Below, in pieces: positions 57,921 through 64,000 of a DNA stretch of 64,000 nucleotides. Source of the stretch: Oscillospiraceae bacterium (GTDB lineage Bacteria; Bacillota; Clostridia; Oscillospirales; Ruminococcaceae); the NCBI GenBank assembly GCA_017468365.1, contig JAFUIS010000005.1:62001-126000 (forward strand), written 5' to 3'. The notes beneath the pieces are model-generated. The model searched no databases, had not been told where the DNA came from, and saw only the letters and a list, made by a program, of their open reading frames with translations. Numbering within the stretch: the first letter of the stretch is position 1; each line of letters opens with the position of its first letter. Both the position numbers and the translations under genes were made by a program.

Positions 57921-59261
57921 TCAGCTTTGTCCGTAACTCAGAAAGCTTTGCATCTCGTCCTCAAAAAGGACTTCGCCTTCATCTTCCGCAGGTTCTTCAC
58001 CGTGAACCGGTCTTGCCGCTGCCCAATAGCGAAGAGCATCCGCCGCATGAGTATATTCATGCACAGAATCGCCCACGTCGTTTGGGTTCGTTCTGTCAAA
58101 AACCAGCGCCGGAAGAGTCCTTATGACCTCGGTGCAGTTTTCAAAAATCCGAAGCCGCGGAAGAACTTCGCCGAATTCGTTTTTTCGCGGGTGAAGCCAT
58201 TCTTTAAGGCTGTACCAACCCTGAACACGGTCGTTCCCGGCTTTATAAAGACAGATACCAAATTCATAAAAAAGCTCCGCAACGCTTTTTCCGGTATCCT
58301 GCCTTCTGTTCCACATATCCGGCGGCGCAATATAAATTTCCGGAACGTCGTCTTTCTGAGTTTTAAGAATAAGCTTTGCGGCTTCGCTGATGATAAGCCC
58401 GCTTTGATAAACCTCCCGGTAAACGTAAGCGTTATCAAAAGGGTCCACCGCAATCCAGTAACCGGCCAGCATATCAAGTCCGTAGTCCATGGCAAAATAT
58501 CTTCGCCAGTTTTTTGGGATCACAAAGGGGCGCACCACGTGAAGTTCTCTTTTCCATTCGGAAAAATACTGTCCGTCGTTCGTGTCCCAATCCCCTTCAA
58601 GAAGCTGCTTTCGGTCCTTTTCCGAAAGCTGCCGGAGCCTTTTTACGTATTCCGGGTCGTTTTTCATCAGCGCCCTGTTTTCAAAAACCGTTGCCGGAAT
58701 AAAAAGCCTTTTTCCGTTTTTGATTTTATGTACCTTTCCGGGTGCGCCGATATCTATGAATCGGCGTTTTACCCAGCTGTGTCCCACTCCGCCCGGGTTC
58801 GTACTGCTTTTCATTGCCCTCGGAATATCTTCCGTTCCGCGAAGGCGCGACATCAGATAAAGATACATCTGTTCGGTAAAATGCGTCAGCTCATCAAAGC
58901 GGATGACATCATATTCCGCCGACTGGTAGCGATAAACGTCGGTTTCGCTGTCACAATAGCCAAAATCTATAACGGAACCGTTCGCAAAAGTTCCGGTATG
59001 CTTTGATTCGCTGTATTTATAAATCTCCCGCGGAAAAACCTCCATAGCTACCCTGACAAGGCTTTTTTCAAGTTCCGGAAGAGTGCGCCTTAAAATAAGC
59101 TGGCGGCTTTTGGGATATCTTGTGGCATAGATAAGCGCGTCAACAAGCTGGCCGTAACTTTTTCCGCCGCCTGCAGCACCTCCATAAAGCACTTCGTCGG
59201 CTTTTCCGGTGGAGTTTATAAAATCCATCTGTTTCGGATAAAGTCCTATGTCAAACCTCAT
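57921..59261 (-). CDS. terL: Terminase large subunit
   Basis: 446 aa. ATPase Walker A YGGAAGGGKS (27-35), Walker B YDVIRFDELTHF, coupling motif STNPGG, and a C-terminal nuclease domain with acidic residues (AMDYGLDMLAGYWIAVD, DVGDSVHEYTHAADALRY). It packages DNA into the procapsid through the portal. ATG 59261 follows GGAGGGTGA and overlaps terS; the two earlier codons are less likely. Confidence 0.93.
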   Translation of the reverse strand: MRFDIGLYPKQMDFINSTGKADEVLYGGAAGGGKSYGQLVDALIYATRYPKSRQLILRRTLPELEKSLVRVAMEVFPREIYKYSESKHTGTFANGSVIDFGYCDSETDVYRYQSAEYDVIRFDELTHFTEQMYLYLMSRLRGTEDIPRAMKSSTNPGGVGHSWVKRRFIDIGAPGKVHKIKNGKRLFIPATVFENRALMKNDPEYVKRLRQLSEKDRKQLLEGDWDTNDGQYFSEWKRELHVVRPFVIPKNWRRYFAMDYGLDMLAGYWIAVDPFDNAYVYREVYQSGLIISEAAKLILKTQKDDVPEIYIAPPDMWNRRQDTGKSVAELFYEFGICLYKAGNDRVQGWYSLKEWLHPRKNEFGEVLPRLRIFENCTEVIRTLPALVFDRTNPNDVGDSVHEYTHAADALRYWAAARPVHGEEPAEDEGEVLFEDEMQSFLSYGQS

Positions 59262-59706
59262 CTTCACCCTCCACCCTTACAAAAATCTCAACGCCCTCGC
59301 TCTCGTTCTTTTCCTGTTTCTTTGTGCCTTCCGGAAGCGCACCGCAAAGCTTTGCAATAAATTCAAGGCATTTTATGGCGGTCTTTTCGTCAAACTGGGT
59401 CTCGCCCGTTTCAACATATTCCTTGGTGTCCTTGTTCCAGACAATAACGGGCTTTTTCTCCATTGCCAGTTCGTACATGTTCCAGACCTCTTTAAGAACA
59501 CGGCTTTTGCTGTCATAAACGCTGCTTGAACCGTAAACCCTTTGAAGGTTTTTTATTTTTTCCGAAACTTCCGGCTCCTGCAAAAGAAGATAGCTTTTTG
59601 CCCTTGCGTATTTTTCGGAATAACCCGCACGCTTTGCCGCTTCACAGGCGTTATAATCCTGAATGTATTCCTCACAGAAACGTTCTTTCTTTTCGCTTAG
59701 CGCCAA
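59251..59706 (-). CDS. terS: Terminase small subunit
   Basis: 151 aa from TTG 59706, which has a perfect GGAGGTG 7 bp upstream; a GTG 22 codons earlier falls inside an operator and has no ribosome site. LSEKKERFCEEYIQDYNACEAAKRAGYSEKYA is the terS_2 helix-turn-helix that binds the pac/cos site. The C-terminus is acidic. Confidence 0.88.
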   Translation of the reverse strand: MALSEKKERFCEEYIQDYNACEAAKRAGYSEKYARAKSYLLLQEPEVSEKIKNLQRVYGSSSVYDSKSRVLKEVWNMYELAMEKKPVIVWNKDTKEYVETGETQFDEKTAIKCLEFIAKLCGALPEGTKKQEKNESEGVEIFVRVEGEDEV

Positions 59707-59766
59707 ATCTTTTTCACCTCCGATATCCTTTTCTCGTTTTTTCGGCACCACTCTCCCGACATTATT

Positions 59767-59783
59767 TAACACGATATGTGTTA
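59767..59783. promoter_or_regulatory. Repressor-type operator in the terS leader
   Basis: TAACACGATATGTGTTA, a perfect 17-bp palindrome with the same half-sites as the cassette operators. Confidence 0.65.
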
Positions 59784-59885
59784 TTATTAGTTAAAACTGT
59801 TTTCAAAAGCTTTCCTAAAAATCCAACCGGACAAAAGCTGTCCCTGCCTTTGCTTTAAAAAACGGCTTTATCAAGGCATTTTTCG

Positions 59886-59929
59886 AAAACCCGCAGTAAA
59901 ACAAAAGCTTCCCGCTGTCCGCGGGTTTT
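59886..59929. other. Inverted repeat in the structural-operon leader
   Basis: AAAACCCGC...GCGGGTTTT with a 26-nt loop that itself holds CCCGCTG. It lies in the about 260-nt untranslated leader between the leftward promoter and terS and could act as an attenuator. The rest of the 59707-60109 gap holds operators and promoters only. Confidence 0.4.
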
Positions 59930-59954
59930 CTTTAAAAATGCCCGAAAAACTCAA

Positions 59955-59971
59955 CAACACATTTCGTGTGA
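59955..59971. promoter_or_regulatory. Prophage operator O1
   Basis: CAACACATTTCGTGTGA, just downstream of the -10 of the leftward promoter, at its start point. Confidence 0.7.
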
Positions 59972-59976
59972 TTTGC

Positions 59977-60005
59977 ATTCTAGCACTTTGTTTTTGATTT
60001 GTCAA
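59977..60005 (-). promoter_or_regulatory. Leftward prophage promoter for the structural operon
   Basis: Minus strand TTGACA, 17 bp, TAGAAT. O2 overlaps the -35 and O1 covers the start region, so repressor binding would block it. It points toward terS and the structural genes. Confidence 0.8.
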
Positions 60006-60019
60006 CACATTTTGTGTCG
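60003..60019. promoter_or_regulatory. Prophage operator O2
   Basis: CAACACATTTTGTGTCG, overlapping the -35 of the leftward promoter. Confidence 0.7.
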
Positions 60020-60047
60020 CAAAATGAAAGTTTTTTCAAAAATCCTA

Positions 60048-60075
60048 TTGACAACGTCACATTTTGTGTTATCAT
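60048..60075 (+). promoter_or_regulatory. Repressor gene promoter with operator O3 between -35 and -10
   Basis: TTGACA, 16 bp, TATCAT. The spacer contains O3 (60055-60071, CGTCACATTTTGTGTTA), so the repressor can shut off its own synthesis. Confidence 0.7.
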
Positions 60076-60109
60076 TATTTACAGAAAAACTCAAAAAAGG
60101 AGCATTCCC

Positions 60110-60715
60110 ATGCCGAATTTCAACTCTGTTTTAAGACAGCTTCGAAAAGAAAACGACCTTACCCAAGGCGAACTTGCAAAAAAACTCGGTCTTGCGCCCA
60201 GCACCATCGGAATGTATGAGCGCGGCGAACGCGAACCGGATTTTGCGACTCTTGAACGCATCTCCTCTTTCTTCTGCGTTGGAATAAACTTCCTTCTTGG
60301 AAAAGAAGAAGTCCGCTCCGCCGGAAAAAAGATCCCCGTTCTCGGAAAAGTCGCCGCCGGAATCCCCATAACCGCCGTCGAAAATATTCTCGACTATGAA
60401 GAAATTTCTTCCGAAATGGCAATGACCGGCGAATACGTCGCCCTCCAGATAAAAGGCCAGAGCATGGAACCCCGAATGTATGAAGGCGATGTCGTCATCG
60501 TAAGAGTCCAGGATACCGTCGAACAGGGCGAAGTTGCCGTAGTAATGGTTGACGGCGGCGAAGCCACAGTAAAAAAAGTCCAGTTCCTCAAGGACGGAAT
60601 CATGCTTCGCCCTTTCAACACTTCCTTCGACCCTATTTTCTATTCCTGTGCCGAAATGGAAAATCTTCCTGTGCGCATTTTTGGAAAAGTCGTCGAATGC
60701 CGCCAGAAATATTGA
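60110..60715 (+). CDS. CI/LexA-like prophage repressor (XRE HTH plus S24 peptidase)
   Basis: 201 aa from ATG 60110 (AAGGAG upstream). HTH: VLRQLRKENDLTQGELAKKL...STIGMYERGE (7-40). Linker cleavage site Ala83-Gly84 (VAAGIPI). Peptidase dyad Ser118 (KGQSMEPRM) and Lys155 (EATVKKVQF). RecA-stimulated self-cleavage would induce the prophage. It is divergent from the structural operon and flanked by three 17-bp operators that also recur in the toxin array. Confidence 0.9.
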   Translation: MPNFNSVLRQLRKENDLTQGELAKKLGLAPSTIGMYERGEREPDFATLERISSFFCVGINFLLGKEEVRSAGKKIPVLGKVAAGIPITAVENILDYEEISSEMAMTGEYVALQIKGQSMEPRMYEGDVVIVRVQDTVEQGEVAVVMVDGGEATVKKVQFLKDGIMLRPFNTSFDPIFYSCAEMENLPVRIFGKVVECRQKY

Positions 60716-60733
60716 TATCGTCACAAAATAAAA

Positions 60734-60757
60734 ACGGCAGGTCACCCTGCCGTTTTT
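60734..60757. terminator. Terminator between repressor and host gene
   Basis: AACGGCAGG / CCTGCCGTT stem with a short loop and a T-run on the + strand; A-rich on the other side. It ends the repressor transcript and the converging host gene, and marks the right prophage boundary. Confidence 0.85.
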
Positions 60758-62029
60758 TTAATTTTCTATCATTATCTTTACAATTTCGGAATCCGTCTGT
60801 TTCATTCCGACTTTTCCGATATGGCCGACGCTTCGAATGGTCTTTCCGGCATCGCTTCTCAAAATTCCGGTGTTTGCGCCATAAACCTTTCCCTTCATCG
60901 CAAGAACGTGAGCAAAAAGCGAAGCATCAAGCGCCGAAGCGATTTTTGCCGCGCAGGAGGATTTTGCGCCGTCACAGATGATTCCCGGAATATCCGCCAT
61001 GGTGTTGTCAATGGTGTCCTTTATCTGGCGGATAGTTCCGCCCACCATATAAGTTATTGCCGCACCCGCTGCACACGAAGCAGAAACCGCACCGCAAAAC
61101 GCTGAAAGTTTTCCGATATATTCCTTTTGGAAAACGGTGAGAAGGCTTGAAAAAATTATCGAACGGAACATTCTTTCTTCCAAAATTCCCTTTTCCCTTG
61201 CATAAACTATCACCGGGACCGAAGAAGCAAGTCCCTGGTTTCCGCTTCCGGAGGTGATTATTACCGGCATGCTGCAGCCGTCCATTCTTGCTTCGGAAGC
61301 CGCGGCAGCAAAAGCTTTCATTTTAGTAAAAACGTGACCCGGATAAACCTCAAGCATCTCTTTTCCTATGCCCACTCCATAGCCGCCTTTCATTCCCTCT
61401 TCGGCGATAGCCATGTTGTATTCCACCTGTTTTTTTACAAAAGGCTCAATGGCAGAAAGTTCAATTTCTTCCGCAAAGGCATAGATGTTTTCAACACTGA
61501 GCCCGCTTCTGTCAACCACCGCGCCGTCCTCTTCAAAATCCTCCGCCATAAAGACATTTTCGCCGTTTTTTGTGATGCGAACGATGTTCGTGTGGCTGTG
61601 GCGAACTTCCACCTCGGCAAAATCATTGCCGCTTATAAGGGTTATGATAAAATGAAGCGGGTGCGGCGATTCAAGATATTCCACCTCGCAGCCGCCTTTT
61701 TCAAGAAACTTCATCGCCTTTTCAAGGCCTTCGGGATTTACCGCCTCAAGTACTTCCATTCCTCTTAAAACGTCGCCGCAAAGGGCACCCAAAGCACATG
61801 CGGCTTCAATTCCGGTCATTCCGCCGGAATTTGGGATCCTGACGCATCTTACGTTTTTTATCATATTTCCGCTGCATTTTGCGATAAGCTTTTCGGGATT
61901 TTTTCCAAGGGTCTCTCTTGCTTTTGCGGAAGCATAGGCAAGAGCAATCGGTTCGGTACAGCCCATTGCAGGAATAAGTTCTTCTTCAAGAATTCCGAGA
62001 AAATCGCTTTTTATCTTTTCGTCCAGCAA
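60758..62029 (-). CDS. L-cysteine desulfidase / serine dehydratase alpha family protein (UPF0597, YhaM-like)
   Basis: 423 aa from TTG 62029, 9 bp after AGGAGG. EEELIPAMGCTEPIALAYASAKARE carries the FeS-ligand cysteine. Further motifs: AKCSGNMIKNV, RIPNSGGMTGIEAACALG, and CDGAKSSCAAKIASALD with two more ligand cysteines, the family pattern. The enzyme breaks cysteine to pyruvate, ammonia and sulfide via an iron-sulfur centre. An extended -10 (TGATATAAT, minus, about 62063-62071) lies upstream. Confidence 0.85.
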   Translation of the reverse strand: MLDEKIKSDFLGILEEELIPAMGCTEPIALAYASAKARETLGKNPEKLIAKCSGNMIKNVRCVRIPNSGGMTGIEAACALGALCGDVLRGMEVLEAVNPEGLEKAMKFLEKGGCEVEYLESPHPLHFIITLISGNDFAEVEVRHSHTNIVRITKNGENVFMAEDFEEDGAVVDRSGLSVENIYAFAEEIELSAIEPFVKKQVEYNMAIAEEGMKGGYGVGIGKEMLEVYPGHVFTKMKAFAAAASEARMDGCSMPVIITSGSGNQGLASSVPVIVYAREKGILEERMFRSIIFSSLLTVFQKEYIGKLSAFCGAVSASCAAGAAITYMVGGTIRQIKDTIDNTMADIPGIICDGAKSSCAAKIASALDASLFAHVLAMKGKVYGANTGILRSDAGKTIRSVGHIGKVGMKQTDSEIVKIMIEN

Positions 62030-62103
62030 AAAGATGCGCCTCCTTTTTATATTTTCCGACAATTATATCATATCCTCAAAGCCGCAAAAAAGCAATAACA
62101 AAA

Positions 62104-62138
62104 GCCGCCGTCTTTTTTGGGACGGCGGCCGTTTTTTT
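62104..62138 (-). terminator. Terminator of the AEC transporter operon
   Basis: GCCGCCGTC / GACGGCGGC stem with TTTTTTGG loop. T-runs on both sides. Confidence 0.8.
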
Positions 62139-62139
62139 A

Positions 62140-63135
62140 TCAGAATATCCCGGCGGACCTCAAAACAAACGAGGAAACAAAAACCGTAAATGCGGAAGCA
62201 ACGGTGGTCCAGACCACAAGCTGTCCCGCAAGCTTTGCGTCGCACCCCATTTCCTGAGCCATTGGAACGCTTGAAACAGCAACGGGCGTTGTAAAAAGTG
62301 CTAAAAGCGCCGCAAACTGAGCACCGGTAAATGCATCTCTGAAAAAGAGATACGCGCATCCGATTCCGAAAACCGGCACCGCAAGACTTCGCATCGCCGT
62401 TCCGAAAACGATTTCTTTTTTCATCTCTTTTATTGCGGAAAACTCAAATTCCGCACCAAGCACTATAAGCGCAAGGGGTGTTGCCGCACCGGAAAGATAT
62501 TCCAGCACCTTCATCACCGGCGCAACATCCGAAAGTCGGAAAGAAATTCCCGCTGAAACAAAAAAGCTTCTTATCAAAAGCGCACAAAAACCCGCCGCCA
62601 CTCCAAGGATAAGCGGATTTTTTATTATTCCGAGGAGTATTCCCTTAACGCTTGGTTTCTTTTCGTTTTTTCCGAAAACCGAAAGGCTCAGAACCGCAAG
62701 AACGTTGAAAAACGGAATGGCAAAAGCCGAAAGCACCGCCGCCACAGCGGTACCCTCTTCACCAAAAAGGCTTCCCGCAAGGGGAATCCCGATGAGCGCA
62801 TAGTTTGAGCGGAAAATCCCCTGGATAAGCGCTCCTCTTTTCGGAGATTCTTTTGTGACAAATCCGCTGGTAAAAAACGCCGTAAGAAAAACTGTGAAGG
62901 TCACCAAAAGGGCATAAAAAACATAGCCCATTTCGATTTTTTCAAAGTTCTCAATTTTATAAACGTTGAGAAAAAGCATCGCCGGAAGAAGCACCCTGAA
63001 AACAAGGCGGTTTCCCACCTTTGAAAAAGCCTCGTTCAAAGCGCCCGCTCTTTTCAAAAAATATCCTATGGCGACCATTGCGATAATGGGCGTTACCGCG
63101 TTGAGCGCAAAGATAAACGAATCGATATTTTTCAT
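62140..63135 (-). CDS. AEC (auxin efflux carrier) family transporter
   Basis: 331 aa with ten hydrophobic helices in two halves. Family features: ALNAVTPIIAMVAIGYFLKRAG at the start, VGNRLVFRVLLPAMLFLNVY, GIFRSNYALIGIPLAGSLFG, and the C-terminal AALLALFTTPVAVSSVPMAQEMG. Exports or imports organic acids such as malate in related proteins. ATG overlaps the dehydrogenase stop by 4 bp. Confidence 0.88.
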   Translation of the reverse strand: MKNIDSFIFALNAVTPIIAMVAIGYFLKRAGALNEAFSKVGNRLVFRVLLPAMLFLNVYKIENFEKIEMGYVFYALLVTFTVFLTAFFTSGFVTKESPKRGALIQGIFRSNYALIGIPLAGSLFGEEGTAVAAVLSAFAIPFFNVLAVLSLSVFGKNEKKPSVKGILLGIIKNPLILGVAAGFCALLIRSFFVSAGISFRLSDVAPVMKVLEYLSGAATPLALIVLGAEFEFSAIKEMKKEIVFGTAMRSLAVPVFGIGCAYLFFRDAFTGAQFAALLALFTTPVAVSSVPMAQEMGCDAKLAGQLVVWTTVASAFTVFVSSFVLRSAGIF

Positions 63136-64000
63136 CTAGCCGCTTTATAAATGGCGATCATGTCGTCTTTATCGAGTTTTTTTGCGGAACCGGAAGGCTT
63201 TTTGCAAACGCGCATGCAGCTTTCTGCCATGGCTTCAATCTCTTCGTCGGTGGGCTCGATTCCAAGTTCGCGCATATTGGTGGGCATATCGATCTCGCGA
63301 TAAAACTCTTCCATTGCCTCGATTCCGCGAAGAGCGGTATCTTCGTCGGTTTCGCCGGGTTCGACCTGCATGACGTTAAGGGCATATTTTACAAACCTCG
63401 GCAGACAGTCTTTATAAACGTATCTTGCCCAGCTTGCCCAAATAGCCGCAAGACCCGCGCCGTGAGTGACGTCGAACATTCCGCCCATTTCATGTTCAAG
63501 CTTGTGGGACATAAAGTCGCCGCCGTCGTTTCCGCAGCCGGTAAGGTTGTTGTGCGAAAGGCTTCCCGCCCACATAACTTCGGCTCTTGCCTCGTAATTT
63601 TTCGGGTCTTTATGAAGAATCTTTGCGTTCTTTATAACGGTGCGAAGAAGCCCTTCGGCAATTTCGTCGGTCATTTCCATGTTTCCGCCGTTGGTGAAAT
63701 ATCTCTCCATGGTGTGCATCATAATATCAGCACAGCCGGACTGGGTCTGGTAATCCGGAAGAGTCATAGTGAGCACCGGATCCATTATCGCAAAGCGCGG
63801 TCTTGAAAGATCACTGTTGCAGGAGCGCTTTTCCTTGGTCTTTTCGTTGGTGATGACGCAGCTGGAACTGGTTTCGCTTCCGGCGGCAGAAATGGTAAGA
63901 ATGCTTCCGATGGGAATGCACTCCTTGGGTTTTCTTTCGCGAAGAAAAAGTTCCCAGACATCCTTATCCGGTTCGCCAAGAGAATAAGCAATGGCCTTTG
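63132..64000 (-). CDS. Iron-containing alcohol dehydrogenase (butanol-dehydrogenase-like), 5' end outside window
   Basis: 289 residues to the window edge, open throughout. Contains ISAAGSETSSSCVITNE (NAD-phosphate region), a CADIMMHTMERYF segment with the first metal His, MSHKLEHEMGGMFDVTHGAGLAA with the other metal histidines, and a C-terminal PTNMRELGI. It reduces aldehydes to alcohols with NAD(P)H. The N-terminal Rossmann part is not in the window. Confidence 0.92.
   Translation of the reverse strand, partial: KAIAYSLGEPDKDVWELFLRERKPKECIPIGSILTISAAGSETSSSCVITNEKTKEKRSCNSDLSRPRFAIMDPVLTMTLPDYQTQSGCADIMMHTMERYFTNGGNMEMTDEIAEGLLRTVIKNAKILHKDPKNYEARAEVMWAGSLSHNNLTGCGNDGGDFMSHKLEHEMGGMFDVTHGAGLAAIWASWARYVYKDCLPRFVKYALNVMQVEPGETDEDTALRGIEAMEEFYREIDMPTNMRELGIEPTDEEIEAMAESCMRVCKKPSGSAKKLDKDDMIAIYKAAR

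Noticed and set aside
57015-59006. 663-codon rightward ORF
   Set aside because: Shadow of scaffold and terL, which have clear motifs on the minus strand.
39640-60760. Direct repeats marking attL/attR of the prophage
   Set aside because: No tRNA and no convincing repeat of useful length was seen by eye at the two ends; a computed comparison would be needed.

Overview
The window looks like a chromosomal piece of a spore-forming, low-to-mid GC Clostridia (Oscillospirales/Ruminococcaceae-like) genome. Reasons: Firmicutes-style AGGAGG ribosome sites and consensus sigma-A promoters, spmA/spmB spore maturation genes, an AbrB-type regulator with a zinc-finger tail, asnA, a methionine-gamma-lyase-family PLP protein, VanZ and EcsC proteins, and tRNA genes with encoded CCA. 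Family names are recognised by eye from motifs; no search was run.

Host part 1 (1-39.66 kb) is dense housekeeping. A leftward block (0.3-7 kb) holds an amidohydrolase, lipoproteins, EcsC, deoB and an AI-2E transporter. A PAP2 phosphatase, a pseudouridine synthase and asnA follow. A rightward operon carries murD, two M42 peptidases, a GNAT enzyme and a PLP lyase (10.7-16.2 kb). Then come tRNA-Leu, VanZ, uridine phosphorylase, a HAD phosphatase and an EamA transporter. Next is a leftward lipoprotein-response regulator-histidine kinase-DUF1385-prmC operon (20-25.3 kb), followed by spmAB, abrB-like, alr-rimI, a Gly-Arg-His-Gln tRNA cluster, a second two-component system, a flavoprotein, an M42 peptidase, rdgB and a TRIC channel. 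A short relic resembling the C-terminus of formate-THF ligase lies in front of rdgB.

Prophage (39.69-60.72 kb). Leftward from a cleavable S24-type repressor (60110-60715, +) run terS, terL, scaffold, capsid, a short-tail-like hub/propeller protein, tail fibre, receptor-binding protein, small structural proteins, portal, an adaptor-like protein, a polymorphic-toxin protein, a toxin/immunity cassette array, XhlA-like protein, holin, amidase and two small genes. No integrase, excisionase, replication gene, tape measure or attachment site is visible.

The notable system is 41.5-48.5 kb. A full-length 384-aa phage protein ends in a toxin-like domain and is followed by its immunity gene. Downstream lie repeated cassettes. 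Each intact one starts with a head containing a 17-bp palindrome, a GC hairpin and a copy of the pre-toxin linker, then carries a different toxin C-terminus (zinc metalloprotease, RelE/BECR-like, a second copy of the DVHWYE domain) and a small immunity gene; others are toxin relics with surviving immunity genes. The cassette palindromes match those around the prophage repressor (consensus YAACACRTTTYGTGTTA). This suggests that one repressor controls the lytic promoter, the lysis genes and the toxin array. The right edge (60.76-64 kb) returns to host genes: a cysteine-desulfidase-family protein, an AEC transporter and an iron-dependent alcohol dehydrogenase cut by the window end.
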